Below are positions 9,012-17,521 of a stretch of DNA of 64,000 nt, piece by piece. The position numbers and the translations under genes were made by a program. Below the pieces are notes generated by a model that ran no database searches, had not been told where the DNA came from, and saw only the letters and a list, made by a program, of their open reading frames with translations. Origin of the DNA: Streptococcus himalayensis (GTDB lineage: Bacteria > Bacillota > Bacilli > Lactobacillales > Streptococcaceae); assembly GCF_001708305.1 (NCBI RefSeq), contig NZ_CP016953.1, positions 1,693,501 through 1,757,500 of the forward strand. Reading direction: 5' to 3'. Within the stretch, counting starts at the first letter, position 1; every line of letters starts with the position of its first letter.

Positions 9012-9049
9012 TCAGTAGAGTCTGTTAAATCATTAACAGATTCTGCTGA
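9012..9049 (+). promoter_or_regulatory. Long mRNA hairpin between bmpA and the transporter ATPase
   Basis: Bases 9012-9028 pair with 9033-9049 to make a 17-bp stem with a 4-nt ATCA loop; the top 8 bp (TCTGTTAA/TTAACAGA) are perfect and the lower part has two G-U pairs. It is not followed by a T run, so it is a poor terminator and more likely an RNA stability or processing element about 35 nt before the next gene. Confidence 0.55.
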
Positions 9050-9083
9050 AAATAAAATTAAATTTCTGAAAGGATAGACGCTT

Positions 9084-10619
9084 ATGGCACACAACAATGT
9101 CATTGAAATGCGTGAAATAACCAAGATTTTTGGTGAATTTGTCGCAAATGATAAAATCAACTTAAATCTGCGAAAAGGTGAAATTCACGCACTCTTAGGA
9201 GAAAATGGGGCAGGAAAATCTACGCTCATGAATATGTTAGCTGGTTTGCTGGAACCCACAAGCGGGCAAATTTTGGTCAATGGCCAAGAAGTGCAACTTG
9301 ATTCTCCCTCAAAAGCCGCCTCTCTTGGAATTGGAATGGTTCACCAACATTTTATGTTGGTCGAAGCTTTTACAGTTGCAGAAAATATCATTTTAGGTAG
9401 TGAAACGACTAAAAATGGAATTTTGGATGTAAAGACAGCGATTCAAGAAATCACTGAATTGTCTCAGAAATACGGCCTTGCGGTTGAACCAAACGCTAAA
9501 GTGGAAGATATTTCTGTTGGAGCTCAGCAGCGGGTCGAGATTTTGAAAACTCTCTATCGTGGAGCAGACATTCTGATTTTTGACGAACCAACAGCGGTAT
9601 TAACTCCTTCAGAGATTGAAGAGTTAGAACATATTATGAAAAATCTTGTCAAGGAAGGGAAATCAATTATTTTGATTACCCATAAATTAGATGAGATTCG
9701 GGCAGTGGCCGATCGTGTTACCGTTATTCGTCGTGGAAAGAGTATCCAGACGGTAGAAATTGCTGGGGCAACCAATAAAGACTTGGCAGAGATGATGGTC
9801 GGACGTTCTGTATCCTTTACAACGGAAAAAATTCCAGCTAATCCTAAGGAAGTTGTCCTGTCTATTAAGGATTTAGTAGTTCATGAAAATCGTGGAGTTC
9901 CCGCTGTTAAGAACCTATCTCTTGATGTTCGGGCAGGAGAGATTGTCGGGATTGCAGGGATTGACGGCAATGGACAGAGTGAATTAATCCAAGCCATTAC
10001 GGGACTTCGGAAAGTCAAATCAGGAAGTATCCAGATTAAGGGAGTGGATGTTGTTGGTTATTCTCCGCGGAAAATCACAGAAATGCAAGTCAGTCATGTA
10101 CCAGAAGATCGCCACCGGGATGGTTTGGTTCTGGATATGATGATTTCTGAAAACATTGCTCTTCAGACTTACTACAAAGAGCCCCTCAGTAAAAATGGTA
10201 TTTTAAACTATAATACGATTACGTCTTACGCACGAAAATTGATGGATGAGTTTGATGTTCGTGCCGCAAGCGAATTTGTTCCAGCCTCAGCTCTTTCAGG
10301 AGGAAATCAGCAAAAAGCGATTATCGCCCGTGAGATTGATCGGAATCCTGACCTTCTCATTGTAAGCCAGCCAACGCGTGGGTTAGACGTTGGTGCAATT
10401 GAGTATATCCATAAACGCTTGATAGAAGAGCGAGACAAGGGCAAGGCTGTCTTAGTAGTCAGCTTTGAATTAGATGAAATCCTCAATGTATCAGACCGAA
10501 TTGCCGTTATTCATGACGGGAAAATTCAAGGTATTGTGAAACCAGAAGAGACTAATAAACAAGAACTTGGAATTTTAATGGCTGGTGGAGATGTGAAAAA
10601 GGAGGATGGACATGTCTAA
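9084..10619 (+). CDS. nupO: Nucleoside ABC transporter, double ATPase subunit
   Basis: A 511-residue protein with two ABC domains, of the ribose/galactose/nucleoside (Carb2-like) class. The first domain has Walker A GENGAGKST (about residues 38-46), signature SVGAQQRVEILK and Walker B ILIFDEPTAVL. The second has a degenerate Walker A GIDGNGQSE and signature ALSGGNQQKAIIAREI, which is usual for this class. It energises the import of nucleosides delivered by the BMP lipoprotein. It overlaps the first permease region, with the permease start 8 bp before the ATPase stop. Confidence 0.92.
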   Translation: MAHNNVIEMREITKIFGEFVANDKINLNLRKGEIHALLGENGAGKSTLMNMLAGLLEPTSGQILVNGQEVQLDSPSKAASLGIGMVHQHFMLVEAFTVAENIILGSETTKNGILDVKTAIQEITELSQKYGLAVEPNAKVEDISVGAQQRVEILKTLYRGADILIFDEPTAVLTPSEIEELEHIMKNLVKEGKSIILITHKLDEIRAVADRVTVIRRGKSIQTVEIAGATNKDLAEMMVGRSVSFTTEKIPANPKEVVLSIKDLVVHENRGVPAVKNLSLDVRAGEIVGIAGIDGNGQSELIQAITGLRKVKSGSIQIKGVDVVGYSPRKITEMQVSHVPEDRHRDGLVLDMMISENIALQTYYKEPLSKNGILNYNTITSYARKLMDEFDVRAASEFVPASALSGGNQQKAIIAREIDRNPDLLIVSQPTRGLDVGAIEYIHKRLIEERDKGKAVLVVSFELDEILNVSDRIAVIHDGKIQGIVKPEETNKQELGILMAGGDVKKEDGHV

Positions 10620-11670
10620 GAAAATGCAGCAAATCACAGTCCCTTTGATTTCAGTCGTGTTGGGGATTTTGCTTGGAGCCATTGTCATGTGGATTTTTGG
10701 CTACGATGCTCTTTGGGGTTATGAGGAACTCTTTAAAACAGCCTTTGGCTCCCTTCGGAGTTTAGGGGAAATTTCTCGTGCTATGGGGCCTCTCATTTTA
10801 ATTGCCCTTGGTTTTGCGGTTGCTAGTAAAGCAGGTTTTTTCAACGTCGGACTATCGGGGCAAGCTCTGTCAGGATGGGTGATGAGTGCTTGGTTTGCTC
10901 TTTCGTTTCCAGATTTACCACGGATCATCATGATTCCAATGACGATTATCATCGGGATGGTTTCTGGCGGGATTATTGGAGCGATTCCAGGAATTCTAAG
11001 AGCCTATCTTGGAACGAGTGAAGTCATTGTTACCATTATGATGAACTACATTGTCCTCTATGTAGGAAATGCCTTTATCCGTAGTTTTCCAAAAAGTGTC
11101 ATGCAAAGTGTAGACTCTAGTATTAAAGTAGGTGCCAATGCGACTTATCAAACAGAATGGTTGCGCGCTTTGACCAGCAATTCTCGGATGAATATTGGAA
11201 TTTTCTTTGCCATTATTGCGGTTATTGCTATCTGGTTCCTCTTGAAAAAGACAACGCTTGGATTTGAAATTCGCTCTGTCGGTCTTAATCCTAATGCAAG
11301 TGAGTATGCAGGGATGTCTGCTAAACGAACCATTATTCTTTCAATGATTATCTCAGGAGCACTTGCAGGACTCGGAGGAGTTGTAGAAGGACTAGGAACG
11401 TTCCAAAATATCTATGTTCAAGGAAGTTCACTAAGCGTCGGATTCAACGGAATGGCAGTTAGCCTTCTTGCGACGAATTCCCCAGTAGGAATTCCATTTG
11501 CAGCCTTCTTATTTGGAGTTTTGCAAGTTGGAGCTCCAGGTATGAATACTGCAACAATTCCTTCAGAATTGGTCAATATTGTGACAGCTTCTATTATTTT
11601 CTTTGTTAGTGTTCACTACATCATCGAACGCTATATGAAGCCTAAAAAACAAATCAAGGGAGGAAAATAA
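10612..11670 (+). CDS. nupP: Nucleoside ABC transporter permease 1
   Basis: A 352-residue integral membrane protein with about eight to ten hydrophobic segments; GFFNVGLSGQALSGW and GTSEVIVTIMMNYIVLY are typical of the BPD_transp_2 permeases of nucleoside importers (YufP/NupP). I chose the ATG at 10612 (MSKKMQQIT): GGAGG lies six bases upstream. An in-frame ATG at 10606 is too close to that site. It pairs with the next gene to form the membrane channel. Confidence 0.9.
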   Translation: MSKKMQQITVPLISVVLGILLGAIVMWIFGYDALWGYEELFKTAFGSLRSLGEISRAMGPLILIALGFAVASKAGFFNVGLSGQALSGWVMSAWFALSFPDLPRIIMIPMTIIIGMVSGGIIGAIPGILRAYLGTSEVIVTIMMNYIVLYVGNAFIRSFPKSVMQSVDSSIKVGANATYQTEWLRALTSNSRMNIGIFFAIIAVIAIWFLLKKTTLGFEIRSVGLNPNASEYAGMSAKRTIILSMIISGALAGLGGVVEGLGTFQNIYVQGSSLSVGFNGMAVSLLATNSPVGIPFAAFLFGVLQVGAPGMNTATIPSELVNIVTASIIFFVSVHYIIERYMKPKKQIKGGK

Positions 11671-11671
11671 G

Positions 11672-12628
11672 ATGAGTTTTGTGACAATGTTAGGTTTGTT
11701 GGTTTCCTCCATGCTAATTTATGCAGCACCACTGATTTTTACCAGTATTGGAGGAGCCTATTCTGAACACGCTGGTGTCGTGAATGTCGGTTTGGAAGGG
11801 ATTATGGTTATGGGAGCCTTTTCAGGGGTTATCTTTAATCTAACCTTTTATGAGACTTTTGGTAGCTTGACTCCGTGGCTTTCTTTATTTGTAGGTGGTG
11901 TGATTGGGATGATTTTTTCCCTAATTCATGCAGTTGCTACGGTTCATTTTCGTGCGGACCATGTGGTAAGCGGTACTGTGTTAAACTTGATGGCGCCAGC
12001 TCTTGCAATCTTTTTGGTAAAAGCCTTTTACGGAAAAGGTCAAACAGATAATATTCAAGTTTCCTTTGGTAAATTTAATTTTCCAATTTTGTCAGATATT
12101 CCTATTATCGGTGATGTGTTCTTTAAAAATACTAGTTTGATGGGGTATGTGGCTGTCGCATTTGCTTTTCTTGCTTGGTTTATCATGTTTAAGACCAAGT
12201 TTGGCTTGCGATTGCGTTCGGTCGGTGAACACCCACAAGCCGCAGACACACTTGGAATTAACGTTTACTTGATGAAATATTACGGTGTGATGATTTCAGG
12301 ATTCCTAGGAGGTGTGGGAGGTGCGATTTATGCCCAATCTATCTCTGTTAACTTTGCAGCAACGACGATTATCGGGCCAGGATTCATCTCTCTTGCTGCT
12401 ATGATTTTCGGAAAATGGAATCCAATCGGAGCTATGCTCTCTAGCCTTTTCTTTGGTCTATCTCAAAGTTTAGCCGTTATCGGCAGTCAGTTGCCATTCT
12501 TGTCACACGTTCCAGCAGTTTATCTACAAATTGCACCATACGTTTTGACCATTATTGTCCTTGCAGCCTTCTTTGGAAAAGCTGTGGCACCAAAGGCAGA
12601 CGGAATCAACTATATCAAATCAAAATAA
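11672..12628 (+). CDS. nupQ: Nucleoside ABC transporter permease 2
   Basis: A 318-residue membrane permease of the BPD_transp_2 family (YufQ/NupQ). GVVNVGLEGIMVMGAFSG and the ADHVVSGTVLNLMAPA segment are the family's conserved stretches. GGAGG precedes the ATG and the gene starts two bases after the first permease stop. It is the last gene of the methyltransferase-pdp-deoC-cdd-bmpA-nupOPQ unit. No clear hairpin follows; an ISL3 remnant begins 40 bp downstream and may have displaced the original terminator. Confidence 0.9.
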   Translation: MSFVTMLGLLVSSMLIYAAPLIFTSIGGAYSEHAGVVNVGLEGIMVMGAFSGVIFNLTFYETFGSLTPWLSLFVGGVIGMIFSLIHAVATVHFRADHVVSGTVLNLMAPALAIFLVKAFYGKGQTDNIQVSFGKFNFPILSDIPIIGDVFFKNTSLMGYVAVAFAFLAWFIMFKTKFGLRLRSVGEHPQAADTLGINVYLMKYYGVMISGFLGGVGGAIYAQSISVNFAATTIIGPGFISLAAMIFGKWNPIGAMLSSLFFGLSQSLAVIGSQLPFLSHVPAVYLQIAPYVLTIIVLAAFFGKAVAPKADGINYIKSK

Positions 12629-12668
12629 GTCTAGAAAGTCTGGGATAAAATTCATCTCAGTTAAATAA

Positions 12669-12857
12669 GGCTCTTTGTCAACTGTAGTGGGTAGATGTCA
12701 GCTAACATCTAGAGAGGACCAGCTTGGTCTTCTCTTTTTTGATGTTTCAGGCAATCAAAATCCGCTTTTTGAAGTTTTCATCTTCCTGAAACCAAAGGCA
12801 TTTCGTTTAATGACTTTGATAAGATTGTTAGTAGCTTCCAGTTTGGCGTTGGATCAA
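12669..12857 (-). mobile_element. ISL3-family 3'-end remnant
   Basis: This stretch is the reverse complement of the last about 185 bp of the ISL3 copies at 24072 and 61530: it begins with the terminal GGCTCTTTGTCAAC and runs through the transposase C-terminal codons to the words for SNAKLEATNN, after which similarity stops. It is an isolated right end with the rest of the element deleted. The apparent plus-strand ORF at 12675 is only its antisense. Confidence 0.9.
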
Positions 12858-12991
12858 TTATAAGTTTATGTGCTCTAAGTCACAGTTAGTTGTGCTTGAT
12901 GGAAAGAACCACACCTATAATTACGCGAGGTAGTGGCTAGACCACTCACTTATTCATCTCCCCGTGATTTGTAGTAGTGATAGGGCTTTTC
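12858..12991. other. Gene-free A/T-rich spacer
   Basis: No reading frame, RNA gene or convincing signal seen. It joins the ISL3 remnant to a dispersed repeat and looks like mobile-element debris. Confidence 0.4.
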
Positions 12992-13144
12992 ATACTCAAT
13001 GAAAATCAAAGTTAGCATTTTTACTACTTTCTTAGATGGTTCGGACATAAACCACTTATTTTTTTATTACTGTCTATTCATTTACTGGAAGAGTATCCTG
13101 TCTAACTCATTTAGTCCTCTACATTTTAGAACCAAAATAAATAC
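12992..13144 (-). repeat. Dispersed intergenic repeat, copy A
   Basis: On the minus strand this runs from GTATTTATTTTG through CAGTAAATGAA and CTAAGAAAGT to GCTAACTTTGATTTTCATTG. The same order of words occurs on the plus strand at 61329-61471. The terminal word resembles the end of streptococcal BOX elements (ACTTTGATTTTCATTGAGTA). It does not encode a protein. Confidence 0.75.
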
Positions 13145-13208
13145 GCTCAGATAAAAAGGCTATTTTTGAAATTAAATGAGTATCAGTTTTAATTATAACG
13201 CAAAACAA

Positions 13209-13243
13209 AAGGCACAACACATTTTCATTCAGTGTTGTGCCTT
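13209..13243 (-). terminator. guaA terminator
   Basis: AAGGCACAACAC (13209-13220) and GTGTTGTGCCTT (13232-13243) form a perfect 12-bp stem followed on the minus strand by TTTGTTTTG. A second hairpin, TATAGAAAGT (13298-13307) with ACTTTCTATA (13327-13336), abuts the guaA stop codon. Confidence 0.8.
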
Positions 13244-13336
13244 GAGTGAAACGAAAGGAATGAATTATAATTATGCCGTTCTAATTTCGAAAATCCCTAT
13301 AGAAAGTGTGTAAAACTTTCATTTTTACTTTCTATA

Positions 13337-14884
13337 TTACTCCCACTCCACAGTTGCTGGTGGTTTGCTGGTAATGTCATAGACAATGCGGTTAACGTGA
13401 TCGACTTCGTTGACGATACGAACAGAGATTTTTTGGAGGACTTCCCATGGAATTTTTGCAAAGTCTGCGGTCATGCCGTCAATAGACGTAATGGCACGAA
13501 TGGCAATTGTATAGTCATAGGTACGACCGTCTCCCATAACCCCAACAGAACGTACACCAGTGTTCACTGTGAAGTATTGCCAGATGTCTCGGTCAAGCCC
13601 TGCTTTTGCAATCTCTTCACGAAGAATGGCATCGGATTCGCGTACCGTTTCCAGTTTTTCTTCGGTGATTTCCCCCATGACACGGATAGCCAGTCCTGGT
13701 CCTGGGAATGGCTGACGCCACACGATTTCATCAGGCATACCAAGTTCTGTTCCTAAGGCACGCACTTCATCTTTGTAAAGCGTATTAAGAGGTTCAATCA
13801 ATTGGAATTGCATATCTTCTGGTAATCCCCCTACATTATGGTGGGATTTAATGGTTTGAGCAGTATCTGTCCCAGATTCGATGACATCCGTATAAAGTGT
13901 TCCTTGGGCAAGAAATGCGACATCTGTTAGCTTGCTTGCTTCGTCATCAAAGACATAAACAAATTCATTACCGATAATTTTGCGTTTTTGCTCAGGATCA
14001 GATACACCTGCCAATTTATCAAGGAAGCGTTTTGCAGCATCAGCTTTGACAATATTGAGACCGAATTTACCTCCCAACATGTCCATGACTTGATCTGCTT
14101 CGCCCTTACGGAGAAGCCCATGATCAACGAAAATACAGATGAGCTGGTCTCCGATTGCTTTTTGCAGAAGAACCCCAACAACAGATGAGTCAACACCACC
14201 AGAAAGCCCAAGAAGAACTTTTTTATCTCCAACCGTTTCACGGATTTGCGCAATCTGCATATCAATGAAATTATCCATGGACCAGTCGCCTTTTGCTCCG
14301 CAGATATTAATCGCAAAGTTTCGTAAAATATCATTTCCGTAGACAGAATGACGAACTTCTGGGTGGAATTGAATCCCGTAAATCTTCTTATCAGGATGCT
14401 CAATTGCTGCATAAGGGCAGTCAGCAGAAGTACCTGTACGGACAAAGTTGTCAGGAATCTCTGTTACCGCATCTCCATGGCTCATCAAGACCAATTGCTC
14501 ATCTGGAGTTCCTTCAAAGAGAGGAGAAGGAGTATGGGTAAGCTTTGACTGACCGTATTCACGATTTCCAGCATCTCCAGCCGGTACGACCTTGCCACCG
14601 AGTTTATGGGTAATCAGCTGCATACCGTAGCAAATTCCTAAAATCGGAATGCCTAATTCAAAAATTTCTGTGTCAATATCAAACGATCCCTCTTCATAAA
14701 CAGAATTTGGTCCTCCTGAAAGAACAATTCCAATCGGATTGATTTCCTTAACGTCAGCTGCTGAAATCTTGTGGCTTTTTAGCTCCGAAAATACACCAAT
14801 TTCACGAATACGACGAGAAATCAACTGGTTGTATTGGCTACCGTAGTCTAACACAATAATTTTCTCTACATCTTTGCTTGTCAT
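13337..14884 (-). CDS. guaA: GMP synthase (glutamine-hydrolysing)
   Basis: A 515-residue two-domain enzyme converting XMP to GMP. The N-terminal class I glutamine amidotransferase domain has the nucleophile elbow GICYGMQ and the His/Glu pair in [11 protein letters not shown]; the ATP-pyrophosphatase domain has the P-loop [11 protein letters not shown]; the C-terminal dimerisation domain ends in [10 protein letters not shown] chose the ATG at 14884 (MTSKDVEKI), which has GAAAGGG five bases upstream. The extension to 14947 is upstream of that site. A promoter (TTGGAA, 17-nt spacer, TAGAAT) lies on the complement of 14947-14919. Confidence 0.96.
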   Translation of the reverse strand: MTSKDVEKIIVLDYGSQYNQLISRRIREIGVFSELKSHKISAADVKEINPIGIVLSGGPNSVYEEGSFDIDTEIFELGIPILGICYGMQLITHKLGGKVVPAGDAGNREYGQSKLTHTPSPLFEGTPDEQLVLMSHGDAVTEIPDNFVRTGTSADCPYAAIEHPDKKIYGIQFHPEVRHSVYGNDILRNFAINICGAKGDWSMDNFIDMQIAQIRETVGDKKVLLGLSGGVDSSVVGVLLQKAIGDQLICIFVDHGLLRKGEADQVMDMLGGKFGLNIVKADAAKRFLDKLAGVSDPEQKRKIIGNEFVYVFDDEASKLTDVAFLAQGTLYTDVIESGTDTAQTIKSHHNVGGLPEDMQFQLIEPLNTLYKDEVRALGTELGMPDEIVWRQPFPGPGLAIRVMGEITEEKLETVRESDAILREEIAKAGLDRDIWQYFTVNTGVRSVGVMGDGRTYDYTIAIRAITSIDGMTADFAKIPWEVLQKISVRIVNEVDHVNRIVYDITSKPPATVEWE

Positions 14885-14918
14885 CATTTCCCTTTCTGAA
14901 AGTAAATATCTTTTCCCT

Positions 14919-14996
14919 ATTCTACCACAAAAGACGGGCATTTCCAACAGAAAGTATCAAATACTATTTGACCTCTTTCCATTTTTATCATACAAT
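14919..14996. promoter_or_regulatory. Divergent guaA and gntR promoters
   Basis: Leftward: TTGGAA on the complement of 14942-14947, 17-nt spacer, TAGAAT on the complement of 14919-14924. Rightward: TTGACC 14968-14973, 17-nt spacer, TACAAT 14991-14996. A small inverted repeat AGTAT-CAA-ATACT (14953-14965) lies between the two -35 boxes and could bind the GntR protein. Confidence 0.65.
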
Positions 14997-15033
14997 GAAG
15001 AGAGTAAGATTTCATTAGAAAAAGAGGGGGCTC

Positions 15034-15732
15034 ATGCAACCAGCTTATATTCAAATTCATGATCAAATCAAAAAAGATATTGACGAGAAAATCTGGGAAA
15101 TTGGGAAGCGTTTGCCAAGTGAACGGGATTTGGCGGAGCAATTTGGGGTGAGTCGTATGACCTTGCGCCAAGCGGTCACCCTCTTGGTTGAGGAGGGGGT
15201 TTTAGAACGCCGTATCGGTAGCGGAACCTTTGTAGCAAGTACGCGGGTGCAGGAGAAGATGCGGGGAACAACCAGTTTTACAGAGATTATCAAAGCGCAG
15301 GGAAAAATTCCCTCTAGTGACTTGATTTCCTATCGAAAAACAATTCCTAGTCAGGAAGAGGTCGATAAGCTGGGTATTTCTCGGGAAGAAACGATTATCC
15401 GAATGGAACGAGTGCGTTACGCTGACCAGATTCCTGTTGTTTATGAGGTGGCGAGTATTCCAGAAAAGTTCATCAAAAATTTCAAAAAGGAAGAAATTAC
15501 CAGCCATTTTTTCCAAACGCTTCAAGTTCATGGCTACAAGATTGGTAAGTCGCAGCAGACCATCTATGCTCGTCTAGCCAAAGAAAAAATTGCCCACTAT
15601 TTGCAGATTAAACCCAAGCAAGCCATTCTGGGCTTGACACAAATTTCCTATTTTGAAGATGGGACAGCCTTTGAATATGTAAAAAGTCAATATGTTGGTG
15701 AACGTTTTGAGTTTTATTTAGAGAATAAATAG
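15034..15732 (+). CDS. GntR-family (HutC/UTRA) transcriptional regulator
   Basis: A 232-residue repressor-type protein. The N-terminal winged helix-turn-helix has LPSERDLAEQFGVSRMTLRQAV (residues about 26-47) and GVLERRIGSGTFVA as the wing. The C-terminal UTRA effector domain includes ETIIRMERVRYADQIPVVYEV. The subfamily senses sugars such as glucosamine-6-phosphate or related effectors; the ligand here is not known. GAGGGGG precedes the ATG. It is divergent from guaA, which is a common streptococcal arrangement, and is followed by a XerD-type palindrome at its stop and a terminator at 15807. Confidence 0.85.
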   Translation: MQPAYIQIHDQIKKDIDEKIWEIGKRLPSERDLAEQFGVSRMTLRQAVTLLVEEGVLERRIGSGTFVASTRVQEKMRGTTSFTEIIKAQGKIPSSDLISYRKTIPSQEEVDKLGISREETIIRMERVRYADQIPVVYEVASIPEKFIKNFKKEEITSHFFQTLQVHGYKIGKSQQTIYARLAKEKIAHYLQIKPKQAILGLTQISYFEDGTAFEYVKSQYVGERFEFYLENK

Positions 15733-15758
15733 TTTACATAATTTAAATTATGCAAACT
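15731..15758. repeat. 28-bp 11-6-11 palindrome, XerD-site-like, copy 1
   Basis: AGTTTACATAA, TTTAAA, TTATGCAAACT. The right arm differs by one base from the XerD half-site of B. subtilis dif as I remember it (TTATGTAAACT). It overlaps the gntR stop codon and lacks a T run, so it is not a standard terminator. A related site lies on the other side of the IS30 element and another follows xerS. Confidence 0.6.
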
Positions 15759-15806
15759 AATAGTATAGACAAACCCTATTAGAGAAGGTTAACTACCATA
15801 TAACAG

Positions 15807-15854
15807 AAACTCTTAGACATGCTGATATAGCGGTATTGTTAAGAGTTTTTTATT
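15807..15854 (+). terminator. gntR terminator
   Basis: AAACTCTTA (15807-15815) pairs with TAAGAGTTT (15840-15848), followed by TTTATTTC. Confidence 0.7.
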
Positions 15855-15871
15855 TCTCAAATAAAAGCCCA

Positions 15872-16912
15872 ATTTGTAAAATTAAGTTAGACAAAAAAAG
15901 CCATTTATGTTAAGCTCAGATAAACTACCACATTTTTCTGAAAGGACCGAACATAAATGACCTATGCTCATCTTACCACAAATGAGCTCGTAATTATAGA
16001 GGCGTATCACCAAGAAGGAAAGAAAATCTCCGCTATTGCTAAATCCCTCGGTCGAGCCCGTCAAACGATTTATAATGTAGTTGCTTACCTTGAACAAGGA
16101 TATTCAGCTTATGACTACTACGAGCATTATAAAGTGAACAAGAAGCGCTGCGGTAGGCATAACACACAGCTATCCAAGGAAGAAACCGACTTCATTCAAT
16201 CTCATTTGGAAAAAGACTGGAGTTTAGACGTTATCAAAGGGACGTATCCAAACAAAGTTTCTTGCTCTATGAGAACACTCTATCGTTTAGCCGATCGCGG
16301 TGTGTTCAAAAAAGAAAATCTCCCATGGAAGGGTAAACGAAAGCAGAATGGGAAGAAGGAAATGCGCGGTAAACAAGCATTTCGTAGAGACATTCGTGAA
16401 CGGGCTGAACGCTATCCAACATTTGATAGGGAGTTTGGTCACTTTGAAGGGGATACAATCGTTGGCAAGGATAGTAAGAGTGCTGCGATTACCTTGGTTG
16501 AAAGACAATCAAAAGTGATTATAGCGCTTCAAACAAATGGACGAAAAGCCCAGGATATCGAACAGTCACTAAGGGATTGGTTAACGAAATTTCCAAAGAA
16601 CCTGTTCAAGTCGATGACCTTTGATTGTGGGAAAGAGTTCTCAAATTGGAAGTCATTGTCAAATGAGTATGATATCGACATTTTCTTTGCGGACCCTGGC
16701 TGTCCTGGTCAACGTGGACTCAATGAACACTCAAATGGCCTACTACGAAGACACGGACTTCCGAAGCAGACAGACTTCAATGAGATTTCCCAAGAAGTGT
16801 TATCAGCGATAGCTGATAAAAGAAACAACATTCCTCGTAAGTCATTAAACTATCAAACTCCTCTACAAGTTTTTCTGAGTTATTTTAAAGTGTCTAACTT
16901 AATTTGACAAAT
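15872..16912 (+). mobile_element. IS30-family insertion sequence, complete
   Basis: About 1.04 kb bounded by inverted repeats: left ATTTGTAAAATTAAGTTAGA from 15872 and the right complement ATTTGTCAAATTAAGTTAGA ending at 16912, differing at one position. It carries one intact transposase. I could not find a clear target duplication, which in this family is only 2-3 bp. Related to the streptococcal IS1239-like group. Confidence 0.85.
15957..16907 (+). CDS. IS30-family transposase
   Basis: A 316-residue DDE transposase. The N-terminal helix-turn-helix has ISAIAKSLGRARQTIYNVVAY (split as ISAIAKSLGRA and RQTIYN); the catalytic core shows GHFEGDTIVG (first Asp), FDCGKEFSNW (second Asp region) and FADPGCPGQRGLNEHSNG (third, Glu), the order diagnostic of IS30. 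The frame is intact, ending inside the right inverted repeat, so the element could be active. Confidence 0.93.
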   Translation: MTYAHLTTNELVIIEAYHQEGKKISAIAKSLGRARQTIYNVVAYLEQGYSAYDYYEHYKVNKKRCGRHNTQLSKEETDFIQSHLEKDWSLDVIKGTYPNKVSCSMRTLYRLADRGVFKKENLPWKGKRKQNGKKEMRGKQAFRRDIRERAERYPTFDREFGHFEGDTIVGKDSKSAAITLVERQSKVIIALQTNGRKAQDIEQSLRDWLTKFPKNLFKSMTFDCGKEFSNWKSLSNEYDIDIFFADPGCPGQRGLNEHSNGLLRRHGLPKQTDFNEISQEVLSAIADKRNNIPRKSLNYQTPLQVFLSYFKVSNLI

Positions 16913-16965
16913 AGAAAAGAAAAAATTTGAATAAAATTGTCCAAAATAGATTTTTCCTCAATCTT

Positions 16966-16993
16966 AGTTTACGTAATTTAAATTATGTATTTT
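16966..16993. repeat. 11-6-11 palindrome, XerD-site-like, copy 2
   Basis: AGTTTACGTAA, TTTAAA, TTATGTATTTT. The left arm and centre match copy 1 with one change; the right arm keeps TTATG. It lies 54 bp to the right of the IS30 element in a 265-bp gene-free gap. Confidence 0.5.
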
Positions 16994-17140
16994 TTTGGCA
17001 TAAAATTTTGTCATAATGTAGATGAAAAAGACAATGGGTTATCATGCAGATATAAGTGAGTATGGTTTTAAAATGCATGTGCTAGAAAATAGTTACATGC
17101 ATTTTCTTCATGACTTTGTCCTGAAAATAGATAGGTAGGC

Positions 17141-17169
17141 TTTATCCTCTAGGAAAAATTTGGTATAAT
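17141..17169 (+). promoter_or_regulatory. ylxM-ffh promoter
   Basis: TTTATC (17141-17146), 17-nt spacer, TATAAT (17164-17169). The expected transcription start falls at or next to the ATG at 17177, so the first gene is probably leaderless. The rest of the 16913-17140 gap shows no gene. Confidence 0.7.
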
Positions 17170-17176
17170 GGAAAGT

Positions 17177-17509
17177 ATGGAAATTGAAAAAACGAATCGG
17201 ATGAATGCCCTCTTTGAATTTTACGCGGCACTATTGACCGATAAACAGATGAATTATATCGAGCTCTACTATGCTGATGATTATAGCTTGGCTGAGATTG
17301 CAGAAGAATTTCAGGTCAGCCGTCAAGCGGTCTATGACAATATCAAGCGGACAGAAAAGATTTTAGAAGATTACGAAAAGAAGTTGCATATGTATTCTGA
17401 CTATATCGTTCGCAGCCAAATCTTTGATCAAATTTTAGAACGTTATCCAGCAGATATATTTTTGCAAGAACAAATCACCGTGTTAAGTAGTATTGATAAT
17501 CGAGAATAA
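17177..17509 (+). CDS. ylxM: YlxM-family SRP-associated helix-turn-helix protein
   Basis: A 110-residue protein with a sigma-70 region-4-like helix-turn-helix: [21 protein letters not shown] leads into [19 protein letters not shown]. It belongs to the UPF0122/YlxM family, which is encoded next to ffh in Firmicutes and acts with the signal recognition particle; in S. mutans it modulates SRP GTPase activity. The ATG at 17177 (MEIEKTNRM) is preferred because an earlier ATG at 17168 overlaps the -10 box. There is no ribosome binding site, consistent with a leaderless mRNA. It forms an operon with ffh, 12 bp downstream. Confidence 0.9.
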   Translation: MEIEKTNRMNALFEFYAALLTDKQMNYIELYYADDYSLAEIAEEFQVSRQAVYDNIKRTEKILEDYEKKLHMYSDYIVRSQIFDQILERYPADIFLQEQITVLSSIDNRE

Positions 17510-17521
17510 AAGGAGAATACC

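Noticed and set aside
12675..12863. 62-codon plus-strand reading frame
   Set aside because: It is antisense to the ISL3 remnant at 12669-12857.
13927..14445. 172-codon minus-strand frame inside guaA
   Set aside because: Out-of-frame shadow of guaA; guaA has all its motifs in the other frame.
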